64,000 bases of DNA from Alphaproteobacteria bacterium. Its GTDB lineage: Bacteria > Pseudomonadota > Alphaproteobacteria > Rhodobacterales > Rhodobacteraceae. The position numbers were made by a program, and so were the translations under genes. Numbering within the stretch: position 1 is the first letter of the stretch; each line of letters starts with the position of its first letter. The notes below the pieces were generated by a model, which was given only the letters and a program-made list of their open reading frames with translations, did not search any database and was not told the DNA's origin. Shown here piece by piece: positions 1 through 9,590 of this stretch. Location: contig JAUHVR010000005.1 of the NCBI GenBank assembly GCA_030424865.1, forward strand, positions 124,001 to 188,000, written 5' to 3'.

Positions 1-772
1 GGCGCTGACAGGAATGGTGGTGGCCATGATCAACGTCGCAATGCCAGCCTTGCCGGTGCCGGTGACGATCCTCATCTCGGTCGCCTTCGGCGCGCTTCTG
101 GGCATGGTCAACGGCGTGCTGGTCTGGAAACTGGCCATTCCACCGATCGTTGTCACGCTGGGAACAATGACGATCTTTCGCGGCTCCATTTTCCTTTTGT
201 CCGATGGCAAATGGGTCAATGCACATGAGTTCAGCGATCCGTTCAAGGCCTTTCCGAGGACGGAACTTCTCGGCCTTCCGGTGATGAGCTGGTTCGCCAT
301 CGCAGCCGTCATTCTGTTCACACTTGTGATGACGCGCACCACGCTTGGCCGCGCCTTCTATGCGGTTGGCGGCAACCCGCACGCGGCCACCTATGCCGGT
401 ATCGACGTGGGCAAGACCCAGTTCTGGGCCTTCACGATTTCCGGGGCGCTTGCCGGGTTGACCGGCTATCTTTGGGTGTCGCGCTTTGCGGTCGCCTTTG
501 TCGATCTGGCCGGCGGGTTCGAGCTGAATGTCGTGGCCGCCTGTGTGATCGGCGGCGTGGCCATCATGGGCGGCATCGGCACCGTGATCGGCGCCATGCT
601 GGGCGCGCTTTTCCTGGGCATCATCAGCAACGCCTTGCCCGTCGTCGACATCTCGCCCTTCTGGCAGCTGGCCATCTCGGGCGGTGCCATCATCATCGCG
701 GTCGCCTTGAACGCGCAGGCCAACCGCGAGAAGGGCCGCATCATCCTCAAACGTGCGGAGCATGCCACATGA
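1..772 (+). CDS. rhaP: Rhamnose-type ABC transporter permease, 5' truncated by window edge
   Basis: Inner-membrane permease of the ribose/rhamnose (RbsC) family. The frame is open to the first base of the window, so the true start lies upstream; about 257 residues are visible where the family usually has about 330. Hydrophobic segments fill most of the visible protein, and the RbsC-like glycine-rich stretch [20 protein letters not shown] is present near the C-terminus. The stop overlaps the start of the next permease (ATGA). The order permease-permease-mutarotase-kinase matches the rhizobial rhaSTPQUK operon, so L-rhamnose is the likely substrate. The name rhaP rests on that context rather than on specificity residues. 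Confidence 0.85.
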   Translation, partial: ALTGMVVAMINVAMPALPVPVTILISVAFGALLGMVNGVLVWKLAIPPIVVTLGTMTIFRGSIFLLSDGKWVNAHEFSDPFKAFPRTELLGLPVMSWFAIAAVILFTLVMTRTTLGRAFYAVGGNPHAATYAGIDVGKTQFWAFTISGALAGLTGYLWVSRFAVAFVDLAGGFELNVVAACVIGGVAIMGGIGTVIGAMLGALFLGIISNALPVVDISPFWQLAISGGAIIIAVALNAQANREKGRIILKRAEHAT

Positions 773-1752
773 CCGACACGATCCGTGCCATCCCGGACCG
801 CCTGCAATCGCCGCTGGAACGGCGCCTGAAAAGCTGGGAAACGCTGCTATTCGCCGTGGCCGTTTCGATTTTCATCGTGAACAGCTTTACCTCGCCCTAT
901 TTCCTGAACGCCTGGAACCTGAGCGACATGACGTTCAACTTCACGGAAAAGGCGATGATCGCCTTTGCCATGGCGTTGCTGATCATCGCGGGCGAGATCG
1001 ACCTATCCGTGGCCTCGATCATCGCGCTGGCCTCGACCGCCATGGGCGCCGCCGTTCAGGTGGGCATCGGCACGCCCGGGCTGGTGGCCATCGGGCTTGG
1101 GGTCGGGCTTTTGTGCGGGGCTTTCAACGGGGTGCTTGTCACACGGATGGGTCTGCCCTCGATCGTGGTCACAATCGGGACGATGAGCTTGTTTCGTGGT
1201 ATCAGCTACATCGTCCTTGGCGATCAGGCTTATCGCGGCTACCCGTCCGACTTCGCTTTCTTCGGTCAGGGCTATGTCTTTTGGGTGATCTCTTTCGAGT
1301 TGGTGCTTTTTGCACTGATCGCGGTCATCTACTTCGTCATCCTGCACAAAACGAACTTTGGCCGGGCGGTCTATGCCATTGGCAACAACCCGGTCGGGGC
1401 CGAATTCTCGGGCATTCGGGTCGCGCGGGTGAAGTTCATCCTGTTCCTGCTGACCGGGCTCATGTCCGGCGTCGCGGCCATCTGCCTGACCTCGCGCCTT
1501 GCCTCGACCCGTCCATCGATTGCCTTCGGCTGGGAGCTGGAGATTGTCACGATGGTCGTCCTTGGCGGGGTCAGCATCCTGGGCGGATCAGGCTTGATCC
1601 CCGGTGTCGTGATCGCGGCCTTTGTGATGGGGCTGGTGACCTTTGGGCTGGGCCTTTTGAACGTGCCCGGCATCGTGATGTCGATCGTGATCGGCGCGCT
1701 GCTGATCGGGGTCATCGCGCTGCCGCGCCTGTGGGACAAGTGGAGATCGTGA
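769..1752 (+). CDS. rhaQ: Rhamnose-type ABC transporter permease
   Basis: Second inner-membrane permease of the RbsC family, 327 residues, full length. I chose the ATG at 769 because it overlaps the stop of the previous permease (ATGA) and gives a short cytoplasmic N-terminus followed by membrane helices. The motif [15 protein letters not shown] in the second helix region and [14 protein letters not shown] near the C-terminus are typical of sugar permeases of this family. It would pair with the upstream permease to form the channel; the ATPase and binding protein are expected just upstream of the window. The stop overlaps the start of the mutarotase gene, so the four genes look translationally coupled. 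Confidence 0.88.
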   Translation: MTDTIRAIPDRLQSPLERRLKSWETLLFAVAVSIFIVNSFTSPYFLNAWNLSDMTFNFTEKAMIAFAMALLIIAGEIDLSVASIIALASTAMGAAVQVGIGTPGLVAIGLGVGLLCGAFNGVLVTRMGLPSIVVTIGTMSLFRGISYIVLGDQAYRGYPSDFAFFGQGYVFWVISFELVLFALIAVIYFVILHKTNFGRAVYAIGNNPVGAEFSGIRVARVKFILFLLTGLMSGVAAICLTSRLASTRPSIAFGWELEIVTMVVLGGVSILGGSGLIPGVVIAAFVMGLVTFGLGLLNVPGIVMSIVIGALLIGVIALPRLWDKWRS

Positions 1753-2066
1753 TGGAGAAATTCGCCTTCAAGATGCACCTCAATCCGGGGGCAAAGGACG
1801 AATACAAGAAACGCCATGATCAGATCTGGCCCGAGCTTGTCGCTCTTCTGAAAGAGGCCGGCGTGTCGGACTATTCGATCCACCTGGACGAGGACACGAA
1901 TACGCTGTTCGGCGTGTTGTGGCGCACAGAGGATCACGGCATGAACGATCTGCCGTCCCATGACATCATGCAGAAGTGGTGGGCGCATATGGCTGACATC
2001 ATGGAAACCCATGAGGACAACAAGCCTGTTGTCGTTCCGCTGACCCCCGTGTTTCACATGCCATGA
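1752..2066 (+). CDS. rhaM: L-rhamnose mutarotase (COG3254)
   Basis: Cytoplasmic enzyme that interconverts the alpha and beta anomers of L-rhamnose; called rhaU in rhizobia. The ATG at 1752 gives 104 residues, the usual family length. His22 and Tyr41 fall at the positions known to be catalytic in E. coli RhaM, and the paired tryptophans (QKWWAH, residues 76-77) are present. It starts on the last base of the rhaQ stop, and its own stop overlaps the kinase start, as expected for a rhamnose uptake and phosphorylation operon. A second, more divergent family member lies at 31240. Confidence 0.9.
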   Translation: MEKFAFKMHLNPGAKDEYKKRHDQIWPELVALLKEAGVSDYSIHLDEDTNTLFGVLWRTEDHGMNDLPSHDIMQKWWAHMADIMETHEDNKPVVVPLTPVFHMP

Positions 2067-3445
2067 CCAAAGGGCACGTCGCTGTCATCGATATTGGCAA
2101 GACGAACGCCAAGCTGGCGCTGGTCCGCCTGTCGGACCTGTCCGAAATCGAGGTGGTCACCCGCCCGAACACGGTACTGCCCGGCCCGCCCTATCCGCAT
2201 TTTGACGTCGAAGGGCATTGGGCGTTCATCCTGAACGGGCTTTCGCACTTTCAGGCAGAGTTCGGGGTCGGGGCAATCACCATAACGACACACGGCGCAT
2301 CCGGCGCGTTGATCGCAGCAGACGGCTCGCTGGCTGCACCCATTCTTGACTACGAACACAAGGGCCCAGAGGACTGCGCCAGCGCCTATGATGCGATCCG
2401 GCCGCCTTTCTCGGAAACCGGTTCCCCGCGACTTTCGATGGGACTCAACCTCGGGGCGCAGCTTCATTGGCAGTTCACGACCGACCCGGGCCTGAGTGAT
2501 CGCACCGCTCATATCGTGACCTATCCGCAGTTCTGGGCGCATCGCCTGACCGGGGTGCTTGCGACGGACGTGACATCCCTGGGGTGCCACTCGGATCTTT
2601 GGAACCCGCACGAGGCCCGCTTTTCATCCCTGCCCGAGGCCCTTGGCATCGCAGGCAAGATCGCCCCGCCACGCAAGCCGGGCGACATTCTGGGGCCAAT
2701 CACGTCAGAGGTCGCTCGGCGCACCGGGCTGCCTCCGGCGACGCCGGTTCACTGCGGCATCCATGATTCAAACGCCTCGCTTCTGTCTCATCTCGTTGCG
2801 CGAAGGCCCCCCTTCAGCGTGGTGTCGACTGGCACCTGGATGATCGCCATGGCGGTCGGCGGAAACCCCGTGACGCTGGACCCCGCGCGCGACACCCTTG
2901 TCAACGTGAACGCCTTTGGCGACGCGGTGCCCTCGGCGCGGTTCATGGGAGGGCGAGAGCGCGACCTGGTTCTGGATGGATCAGCGGTGGAGCCGGACGA
3001 AACCGACCTGCTGGATGTCCTGACCCAAGGCAGAATGCTCCTTCCGGCCGTGGTGTCCGAAACCGGACCATTCGCAGGCTCGAAAGCGCGATGGGTTGAA
3101 GGAGAACCTCCGCTCGGTTCGGGGCAAAGGAGTGCCGCAACCGACTTTTACCTGGCCTTGGTCACCGCGCATTGTCTTGACCTGATCGGTCATGAAGGCC
3201 CCGTTGTCGTTGAAGGACCGTTTGCGCGAAACACCGCATACCTGACGATGCTTGCTGTGGCCTCCTCTGCGCCGGTCGTCCCAATGGACAGCACAACAGG
3301 GACAAGTCAGGGGGCAGCCCTGCTTGCTGCGGCCCGTGACACCGAACAACGCCCGGCCGAGCAGCATCCACCCCCAGATGAGCGGACTCACATCTTGTTT
3401 TCCAAGTATGCTCATCAGTGGAACGCGCGCCTTTCTATGGCCTAA
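2063..3445 (+). CDS. rhaK: FGGY-family carbohydrate kinase, rhamnulokinase-like
   Basis: ATP-dependent sugar kinase of the FGGY family, 460 residues, which fits the family. The N-terminal phosphate-1 region reads [15 protein letters not shown], and the C-terminal half has STGTWMIAM near residue 255 and SQGAALLAA near residue 417, as in the family's nucleotide-binding domain. It overlaps rhaM by ATGA. By position it is the RhaK of rhizobial operons, which is needed both to metabolise rhamnose and for transport to work; the exact substrate (rhamnose or rhamnulose) cannot be read from the sequence. No clear terminator follows: about 125 bases separate it from the convergent AraC gene. Confidence 0.85.
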   Translation: MTKGHVAVIDIGKTNAKLALVRLSDLSEIEVVTRPNTVLPGPPYPHFDVEGHWAFILNGLSHFQAEFGVGAITITTHGASGALIAADGSLAAPILDYEHKGPEDCASAYDAIRPPFSETGSPRLSMGLNLGAQLHWQFTTDPGLSDRTAHIVTYPQFWAHRLTGVLATDVTSLGCHSDLWNPHEARFSSLPEALGIAGKIAPPRKPGDILGPITSEVARRTGLPPATPVHCGIHDSNASLLSHLVARRPPFSVVSTGTWMIAMAVGGNPVTLDPARDTLVNVNAFGDAVPSARFMGGRERDLVLDGSAVEPDETDLLDVLTQGRMLLPAVVSETGPFAGSKARWVEGEPPLGSGQRSAATDFYLALVTAHCLDLIGHEGPVVVEGPFARNTAYLTMLAVASSAPVVPMDSTTGTSQGAALLAAARDTEQRPAEQHPPPDERTHILFSKYAHQWNARLSMA

Positions 3446-3570
3446 AGAGGCAAATGCGCATCGTGGTCATCTGCCGGCCTGCCTCCTTAGGGTCTGGACC
3501 CGTCGGTCCTCGCAATCCACACCACATTGCCAAAGCTCGGGACACGCTGTTCGAGGGCCGAGGCTGCCCC

Positions 3571-4434
3571 CTAAGGCCAATCGGAAAAACCGCGCCGCAA
3601 GTCTGTCAGGTTCTCGCTGTCAGGACGCGAGACAATCGCCCGGTACGCCCCCGGTGCCATGCCCGTACGGCGCTTGAAGAAATGGCTAAAGCGTGATGCG
3701 TCCCCAAAGCCAAGGTCCTGCGCAATTTTCTTGAGCGGCTGTCCGGTCTTTTCCAGCCGGGCCTGCGCTTCGGAGGTCAGACGCTCGTGGATCAGCTCGG
3801 CCGGGCTGCGCCCGGTTTCGCGTTTGCAGATGCGATGCAGGCGGTCATATTCCACGCCCAATGTGTCGGCATATTGGGCGACGGTCCAATGCTCACGGTA
3901 GTGCAGTTCGGCCAGGTGCCGGAACTCGCGCAGGATCTTGGTCACCTCGCTGCCAGACGCGCTGACGGTGGGGCTGTGCACCCGCAGCGCCGCAATCAAC
4001 AAGACGCGCAGAAAGGCCGACAGTTTCATCGCCGAGCGCCGCTCGGGCACGGCAACCTCGTGCTCGAACCAATCAAACAGCGTTTCGACAATTGGCACCT
4101 CTGGGTCCAGGGACAGTTGCGCCACAAAGGGGCTTTCCACCAGCATCCGCAGATGCACGGACTCGGCCTGTGCCCCGATCGCATCCAGAAGCACAGTGTC
4201 GCTGAGCGCCAAAAGCCGCGCCGCGCCGCCCGCGCGCAGGGTCAGTTGCGGCCTTTGCGGGCCGGGCCAAAAGGTCAAGGCCGGGCCCGACAGCTCTTGC
4301 CGGTCTTCGCCCACCAAAAGCGTGCCATGCTTCAGGAAAAGCATCGTTGCCCCGTCCGCACCGGCCCGGCGACGCAGGCTCCGGTCGTGCAACGCTTCGT
4401 GTTCGTCTTCCAGAGTCAGGTAACTCTCGCTCAT
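3571..4434 (-). CDS. AraC-family transcriptional regulator
   Basis: DNA-binding regulator, 287 residues. The N-terminal half (about residues 15-170) is a putative sensor domain. The C-terminal 100 residues carry two helix-turn-helix motifs: one around WTVAQYADTLGVEYDRLHRI and the second in LKKIAQDLGFGDASRFSHFF, followed by RRTGMAPGAYR, the usual AraC ending. It faces the rhamnose operon tail-to-tail and diverges from the aldehyde dehydrogenase operon starting at 4544, with 109 bases between the two starts. It most likely controls that divergent operon; control of rhamnose genes is the alternative. Confidence 0.9.
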   Translation of the reverse strand: MSESYLTLEDEHEALHDRSLRRRAGADGATMLFLKHGTLLVGEDRQELSGPALTFWPGPQRPQLTLRAGGAARLLALSDTVLLDAIGAQAESVHLRMLVESPFVAQLSLDPEVPIVETLFDWFEHEVAVPERRSAMKLSAFLRVLLIAALRVHSPTVSASGSEVTKILREFRHLAELHYREHWTVAQYADTLGVEYDRLHRICKRETGRSPAELIHERLTSEAQARLEKTGQPLKKIAQDLGFGDASRFSHFFKRRTGMAPGAYRAIVSRPDSENLTDLRRGFSDWP

Positions 4435-4469
4435 GACGCCCTCAAGAAATTCACAATTAATGCCCAGAT

Positions 4470-4489
4470 TTGCGCATTACGTGTCGCAA
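4470..4489. promoter_or_regulatory. Candidate operator between araC-type gene and dehydrogenase operon
   Basis: The 109-base divergent gap (4435-4543) is AT-richer than its surroundings. It holds an inverted repeat TTGCG-N10-CGCAA (4470-4474 and 4485-4489), and related CACAATT/CGCAATT half-sites lie about 37 bases apart. An AAGGAGGA stretch lies at 4513-4520, but its spacing to the ATG at 4544 is too long for an ordinary ribosome binding site. A regulatory role is inferred only from position and symmetry. Confidence 0.35.
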
Positions 4490-4543
4490 TTCAAGAGTCT
4501 ACACCTGTGATCAAGGAGGACGGGCACCCCCCGTAAATGCGAC

Positions 4544-5962
4544 ATGACACAGCGTCTTGGACATCACAGCCGGTTTGACGGGCGGCCCACAATGGCCCCG
4601 GCCCCGGGCGATGCGGCCACCGCTGGTCCCACCCGGATCCGCACCAGGGCCGAGGCGCAACGTCTGGTCGCCCGCGCCGCCGCCGCCTTTCCCGGCTGGT
4701 CGATCTGCCCGGTCGCCGAACGGGCAGAGGCGCTGTCCCGCATCGCGGAGGGCCTGGAGGCGCAGAGCGCGCTTTTCAGTGCGACGATGATCGAGGAAAC
4801 CGGGATGCCCCGCCGCTGGGCCGAACACAATGTCGCCTTTGCCGCGCGTATCCTGCGACAAGTGGCCAAGGACGCCCAAAGCCTGCAAGCTCCCGTCTTG
4901 CTGAGACAGACCGACGGTTTCGAAAGCCGCGCAGAGCGCGTGCCGGCGGGTGTTGTTCTGGGCATCGCCCCCTGGAACGCCCCGCTGATCCTGGGCGTGC
5001 GTGCCATGGCCGCCCCCCTGGCCTGCGGAAATACCGTATTGCTCAAGGGCAACGGACTGGCCCCGCGCAGCTTTGCGCTTTTGTCCGAAGTGATTGAGCC
5101 TTTGCTGCCCAAGGACACGGTGCAGGTCTTTTTGTGCCGGGATGACGACAGTGAAACCATCGTGGATGCTCTGGTCGGGGCCAGCGTGGTTCGTCGGGTG
5201 AATTTCACCGGCTCCACCCGCGTGGGCCGTCAGATTGCCGCGGTGTGTGCCAAGCACCTCAAGCGCCCGCTGCTGGAATTGGGCGGGCAGGCCCAGATGA
5301 TCGTGCTGGAAGACGCCGACCTGGATCTTGCGGCAGAGGCGGCCATTCACGGCGGCTATATGAACCAGGGTCAGATTTGTTTGTCGACAGAGCGGATCAT
5401 CGTGGCAGAGCCCGTTGCCGAGGCGCTGTTGGCCAAGATCGAAAGCCGCCGGGCCGCGCTGGTGGTCGGCGATCCGATGGACCCGCGTACCGATCTTGGC
5501 CCCGTTATCGACCTGCTGGCCGCCGAGCGTCTGTCCGGCCTTGTCGCGGATGCCGTTTCCAAGGGAGCCGTGCTGGTCGGCGGCGGCGGCACACGGGACA
5601 GCTTTTTCGAACCCACGCTTTTGGACGGGGTGGACGCCGGGATGCGCCTCTATCACGAAGAGGCCTTTGGCCCCTTGCTGTCGGTGACCCGGGTCGCCTC
5701 GGCGCAAGAGGCGGTGACCGTCGCCAACGACAGCGAATATGGCCTGTCCGCAGCTGTCTTCGGCAGCGACATCGCCCGCGCCCAGGCGGTGGCGCACCAG
5801 ATCCAGTCGGGCATTTGCCACATCAACCGATCCACCGTTGACGACGATCCACAAGCCCCGTTTGGCGGCGTCAAGGCCAGCGGTTTCGGCCGCTTTGGCG
5901 GGCCCTGGGGCCTGGATGAATTCACCGAGCTGCGGTGGATCACCGTGCACCGAACCACCTGA
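4544..5962 (+). CDS. Aldehyde dehydrogenase, vanillin/salicylaldehyde dehydrogenase-like
   Basis: NAD(P)-dependent aldehyde dehydrogenase of 472 residues, first gene of a five-gene operon. ATG 4544 is the only usable start: no earlier start codon precedes the in-frame stop at 4508. Visible motifs are GIAPWNAPLILGVR, NFTGSTRVGRQIA and the catalytic cysteine in NQGQICLSTERI. Two usually invariant spots are altered: the cofactor-site motif LKxSE reads LKGNG, and the catalytic-Glu motif ELGGKAP reads ELGGQAQ. The Glu itself is kept. The enzyme is a paralogue of the gene at 6792. The substrate is probably an aromatic or allylic aldehyde, judging from the family and neighbours; it could instead have changed function. 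Confidence 0.85.
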   Translation: MTQRLGHHSRFDGRPTMAPAPGDAATAGPTRIRTRAEAQRLVARAAAAFPGWSICPVAERAEALSRIAEGLEAQSALFSATMIEETGMPRRWAEHNVAFAARILRQVAKDAQSLQAPVLLRQTDGFESRAERVPAGVVLGIAPWNAPLILGVRAMAAPLACGNTVLLKGNGLAPRSFALLSEVIEPLLPKDTVQVFLCRDDDSETIVDALVGASVVRRVNFTGSTRVGRQIAAVCAKHLKRPLLELGGQAQMIVLEDADLDLAAEAAIHGGYMNQGQICLSTERIIVAEPVAEALLAKIESRRAALVVGDPMDPRTDLGPVIDLLAAERLSGLVADAVSKGAVLVGGGGTRDSFFEPTLLDGVDAGMRLYHEEAFGPLLSVTRVASAQEAVTVANDSEYGLSAAVFGSDIARAQAVAHQIQSGICHINRSTVDDDPQAPFGGVKASGFGRFGGPWGLDEFTELRWITVHRTT

Positions 5963-5988
5963 GAAACTGAAAAGAGGGAGGAGCCTGA

Positions 5989-6777
5989 ATGCTCTTGGGA
6001 AAAACCATCGTTGTGACTGGCGCGGCATCTGGCATCGGCCAACGCACCGCCGAACTGGCGCAGGCCATGGGCGCGACCGTCTTTGCCGTTGATCGCAATG
6101 TGCCAGAGCGGCCCGTCGGTCATTTCGTTCAGGCCGACCTGGGCTCTGAGGCAGGGGTCGCGGCGCTGATCGACGCTCTGCCCGAGGGCATCGACGCTCT
6201 GGCCAATGTGGCGGGGCTGTCCGGCTCGGCAGGACGGGCGCCCACGATCGCGGTCAATTTTCTGGGCCTGCGCGCGCTCAGCCTGGGGCTGGCACCCAAG
6301 CTGACGCAATACGCTTCGGTCATCAATGTCGCCTCCATCGCCGGGTTCGGCTGGCGCCCCAATCTGGCCCGCGCCAAGGCGGCCGTGTCTGTTCCGGGCT
6401 TTCCCGATGACATCGAGGCCTATTGCGACGCACACGACATCAAGACCGAAACCGCCTACCCGGATTCCAAAGAGCTGCTGCTGCTCTGGACGTACCAAGC
6501 CGCGCACAACCCGATTTTCCGCGACCGCCAGATTCGTGTGAACGCGGTCAGCCCCGGGCCTGTGGAAACACCCATTCTGACGCAATTCCGCGAAGTTCTG
6601 GGCGAAGCCCGCGTGAACAGTGACATCGACCGCGTAGGCCGCGCCGGCACGGCCGATGACATCGCGCCCTCGGTGCTTTTCCTGGCCTCGGACGGGGCGC
6701 GTTGGGTGAACGGCACGAACCTGGCCTGCGACGGTGGGCTCGAGGCGTCGGTCCTGGCCGAAGTCATGGAATTCTGA
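5989..6777 (+). CDS. SDR oxidoreductase, coniferyl-alcohol dehydrogenase-like
   Basis: Short-chain dehydrogenase, 262 residues, starting 26 bases after the previous stop behind a GGGAGGAG ribosome binding site. The nucleotide motif TGAASGIGQ is at residues 10-18, NVAG follows near residue 70, and the catalytic YxxxK appears as YPDSK. The short variable N-terminal half, with the long insert between the catalytic Ser region and the Tyr, resembles coniferyl-alcohol dehydrogenase and 3-alpha-hydroxysteroid dehydrogenase types. It lies between two aldehyde dehydrogenases, so alcohol-to-aldehyde-to-acid oxidation is a natural reading. The exact substrate is not determined. Confidence 0.8.
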   Translation: MLLGKTIVVTGAASGIGQRTAELAQAMGATVFAVDRNVPERPVGHFVQADLGSEAGVAALIDALPEGIDALANVAGLSGSAGRAPTIAVNFLGLRALSLGLAPKLTQYASVINVASIAGFGWRPNLARAKAAVSVPGFPDDIEAYCDAHDIKTETAYPDSKELLLLWTYQAAHNPIFRDRQIRVNAVSPGPVETPILTQFREVLGEARVNSDIDRVGRAGTADDIAPSVLFLASDGARWVNGTNLACDGGLEASVLAEVMEF

Positions 6778-6791
6778 GCAAGGAGGCCCCA

Positions 6792-8228
6792 ATGAACCAA
6801 CATCTGATGAACGGCAGCCCCACAGCGGCGGCCCGCAGTTTTGAACGCCTGGACCCGGTCACGGGTGCCGTGGCCAGCACCGCGCCGGCCTGCACCGTTG
6901 CCGAAGCGCTGCACGCCGTGGACGCCGCTGCGGCCGCCTTTCCCGCCTGGGCCGCGACCCCTCCGGGACAGCGGCGGGCGCTGCTGCTCAAGACCGCGGA
7001 CGCGCTTGAGGCCAAAACCGACGCCATCGTGGCCACCATGATTGCCGAAACCGGGGCAACCGGGCCCTGGGCCGGCTTCAATGTCATGCTGGCAGCGGGC
7101 ATGCTGCGCGAGGCCGCGGCCATGACAACCCAGATCACCGGCGAGGTCATCCCGTCGAACAAGCCCGGCACACTGGCGATGGCCCAGAAAAAGCCCTTGG
7201 GTGTCTGCCTTGGTATCGCTCCGTGGAACGCGCCGGTGATCCTGGGCGTCCGCGCCGTGGCCATGGCCGTTGCCTGTGGCAACACCGTGGTTCTCAAGGC
7301 CTCTGAAATGTGCCCTGCCACGCATACCGCCATCGCCGAGGCCTTTGCCGAGGCCGGGGTGCCCACGGGTGTCGTCACCGTTGTGACCAACGCGCCGGAA
7401 GACGCGCCCGAGCTTGTGGCCGCCCTGATCGCCGCCCCTGCTGTGCGGCACGTGAACTTTACCGGGTCCACCGGGGTTGGCCGGATCATCGCCCAAACCG
7501 CTGCGGCGCACCTCAAACCGGTTCTTCTGGAACTGGGCGGCAAGGCCCCGATGGTCGTGCTGGACGACGCAGATCTTGAAGGAGCGGTCAATGGGGCGGC
7601 CTTTGGCGCTTTCATGAACCAGGGGCAGATCTGCATGTCGACCGAGCGGATCATCGTGCAGGACGGCATCGCGGATGCCTTTGTCGCGGCTCTTGCGCAA
7701 AAGGCGCAGGCCCTGCCAGCCGGGAACCCGCGGGACGCGGTGGTCCTTGGCGCGCTGGTCTCGCTTGAGGCCGCGGAAAAGATGGACGCGCTGATCGCGG
7801 ACGCCACCGCCAAGGGCGCCCGGATTGTCGCCGGGGGCACGCGGCAGGGTGCCATTGTCGAGGCCACAGTGCTGGATCACGTGACGCCGGACATGCGCAT
7901 TTATGCCGAGGAAAGCTTTGGCCCGGTCAAGCCCATCATCCGCGTCAAGGACGAGGCAGAGGCCATCCGCACAGCCAACGACACGGCCTATGGTCTGTCG
8001 GCGGCGGTCTACAGTCAGGACATCGGTCGCGCCACTCGGGTCGCCGACCAGATCGAAAGCGGCATCTGTCACATCAACGGCCCCACCGTGGGCGATGAAG
8101 CCCAGATGCCCTTTGGCGGGATCAAGGACAGTGGCTATGGTCGGTTCGGGGGCAAGGCGGCCGTGGACGCGTTCACCTACACCCGCTGGGTCACGATCGA
8201 AGATCCCCACCAGCACTATCCCTTCTGA
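6792..8228 (+). CDS. Aldehyde dehydrogenase, vanillin dehydrogenase-like
   Basis: NAD(P)-dependent aldehyde dehydrogenase, 478 residues. I chose the ATG at 6792 because AGGAGG lies just upstream (6781-6786); the longer open frame has no such signal. All family motifs are intact: GIAPWNAPVILGVR, LKASE, NFTGSTGVGR, ELGGKAPMVV and the catalytic cysteine in NQGQICMSTERII. It oxidises aldehydes to acids in the cytoplasm. It is clearly related to the gene at 4544 and keeps the residues that copy has lost. It sits 14 bases after the SDR and 9 before the SnoaL-like gene, inside one operon. Confidence 0.9.
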   Translation: MNQHLMNGSPTAAARSFERLDPVTGAVASTAPACTVAEALHAVDAAAAAFPAWAATPPGQRRALLLKTADALEAKTDAIVATMIAETGATGPWAGFNVMLAAGMLREAAAMTTQITGEVIPSNKPGTLAMAQKKPLGVCLGIAPWNAPVILGVRAVAMAVACGNTVVLKASEMCPATHTAIAEAFAEAGVPTGVVTVVTNAPEDAPELVAALIAAPAVRHVNFTGSTGVGRIIAQTAAAHLKPVLLELGGKAPMVVLDDADLEGAVNGAAFGAFMNQGQICMSTERIIVQDGIADAFVAALAQKAQALPAGNPRDAVVLGALVSLEAAEKMDALIADATAKGARIVAGGTRQGAIVEATVLDHVTPDMRIYAEESFGPVKPIIRVKDEAEAIRTANDTAYGLSAAVYSQDIGRATRVADQIESGICHINGPTVGDEAQMPFGGIKDSGYGRFGGKAAVDAFTYTRWVTIEDPHQHYPF

Positions 8229-8237
8229 GGACGTATC

Positions 8238-8621
8238 ATGACCGAGGCCCAGACCAAAAAGCAGAACGTGATCGCCTTTTACGAGCTGATGTTCAACGCA
8301 TGTGACCCACGCGCGGCGATCGATTTGTACGTCGGAGACGAGTACATCCAGCACAACCCGCATGTTCGCACGGGCAAGGCCGGCTTCATCGCCTACTTCG
8401 AAGAGATGGCCGCGCAGTACCCGGGCAAACGGGTCGAGATCAAACGCGCCTTCGTGGACGAAGATCACGTCATTCTGCATTGCCACCAGGTCTGGCCCGA
8501 CGGCCTTGAATACGCAGGGATCGACATTTTCCGCCTCGATGCGGCGGGAAAAATCGTGGAGCACTGGGACGTTTTGCAGGAACTGCCCGTCACCAGTGCC
8601 CATGACAACGGGATGTTCTGA
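8238..8621 (+). CDS. SnoaL-like / NTF2-fold protein
   Basis: Small protein of 127 residues with the NTF2-like fold of the SnoaL polyketide-cyclase family. The segment DEYIQHNPHVRTGKAGF and the later DIFRLDAAGKIVEHWDVLQ are characteristic of predicted SnoaL-like aldol-condensation enzymes. Such proteins act on small hydrophobic substrates as isomerases, hydratases or cyclases, often beside dehydrogenases; the reaction here is unknown. It is embedded in the dehydrogenase operon, 9 bases after the upstream stop. Confidence 0.8.
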   Translation: MTEAQTKKQNVIAFYELMFNACDPRAAIDLYVGDEYIQHNPHVRTGKAGFIAYFEEMAAQYPGKRVEIKRAFVDEDHVILHCHQVWPDGLEYAGIDIFRLDAAGKIVEHWDVLQELPVTSAHDNGMF

Positions 8622-8678
8622 CAGACATCCCCTCACCCCAACCAAAACAGCAAAACCCATTGAGAGGGAGGATACCCC

Positions 8679-9473
8679 ATGGCCGGACGTTTGGACGGAA
8701 AAGTAATTCTACTGACTGGCGCAGGAGGCGGGCTTGGTTCGGCCCAGGCGCGTTTGATGGCGCAAGAGGGCGCGACGCTGATGCTCGCCAATCTGCCCGA
8801 GGACCCGATCATCGCAGAAGGCAAACCGCCCTCTGGCCTGTGGGACAACGCCCAGAACGTTGCGGCCGAGATCCGCGACGCAGGCGGCAAGGCAGATGTG
8901 GTCGCCCTGGATGTCACCAAAGAGGATCAGTGGTCCGCCGCCGTGGCCAAGACAGAGCAGACCTTTGGCAAACTGGACGTGCTGGTGAACAACGCTGGCA
9001 TCTATTACCACGCCGGTCTGCTCGATCACACGATCGACAAGTTCCACCAGATCGTCAGCGTCAACCAACTGGGCGTTCTGTTGGGCATGAAGGCCGCCGT
9101 GCCCGCCATGCGGCGCAATGGAAAAGGCTCTATCGTGAATTTCGCATCGATTTACGGCATCGCGGGGGCGGGTGTGTCCACGGCCTACCAATCGACCAAG
9201 GGCGCCGTGCGGTTGATGACCAAGTCCGCCGCGTTGGAATTTGTCGGAGACAACATCCGCATCAATGCGATCTGCCCCGGGATGTTCGACACCAACCTGT
9301 TCGAATCTTCCGTCCCCAAAGAGGCCTGGGGCCCGTTGGTGGACCTCGTCCCGATGAAGCGCTTTGGCAAGCCCGAAGAAATCGCCTATGGCACGGTCTT
9401 CCTGGCCTCTGACGAAAGCTCTTTCATGACGGGTGCGGATCTTGTCATCGATGGCGGCTACACCTGCCCCTGA
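8679..9473 (+). CDS. SDR oxidoreductase (3-ketoacyl reductase-like)
   Basis: Classical short-chain dehydrogenase, 264 residues, NAD(P)-dependent. It shows TGAGGGLGSAQ (cofactor), NNAGIYY, the catalytic serine in NFASIYG and the YxxxK pair in AYQSTKG, then the usual ICPGMFDT and a C-terminal GADLVIDGGYT. A GAGAGGGAGG ribosome binding site lies 8 bases before the ATG. It is the last gene of the rightward operon and is followed by a strong hairpin at 9482-9510. The likely role is oxidation or reduction of a secondary alcohol in the same pathway; the substrate is unknown. Confidence 0.88.
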   Translation: MAGRLDGKVILLTGAGGGLGSAQARLMAQEGATLMLANLPEDPIIAEGKPPSGLWDNAQNVAAEIRDAGGKADVVALDVTKEDQWSAAVAKTEQTFGKLDVLVNNAGIYYHAGLLDHTIDKFHQIVSVNQLGVLLGMKAAVPAMRRNGKGSIVNFASIYGIAGAGVSTAYQSTKGAVRLMTKSAALEFVGDNIRINAICPGMFDTNLFESSVPKEAWGPLVDLVPMKRFGKPEEIAYGTVFLASDESSFMTGADLVIDGGYTCP

Positions 9474-9481
9474 GGCCAGAC

Positions 9482-9510
9482 GGAATGGGCGGCCCCTGCC
9501 CGCCCATTCC
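9482..9510. terminator. Strong hairpin between convergent genes
   Basis: GGAATGGGCGG (9482-9492) pairs perfectly with CCGCCCATTCC (9500-9510) around a 7-base loop, 8 bases after the SDR stop. On the plus strand it is followed by A6 rather than a T run, so it is not a classical intrinsic terminator. Its place between convergent genes argues for a transcription end or mRNA stabiliser. Confidence 0.55.
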
Positions 9511-9590
9511 CAAAAAACGGCTCGAGCGCTGACACCGGCAAGCCAAGCCGGCAGCGCTCACGCGCCAGGGCGGCAAGGTGGGGAGATCGC

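Noticed and set aside
9482-9516. Hairpin after the SDR as a classical Rho-independent terminator
   Set aside because: The stem is strong, but the run that follows on the plus strand is A6, not T. Kept only as a hairpin.
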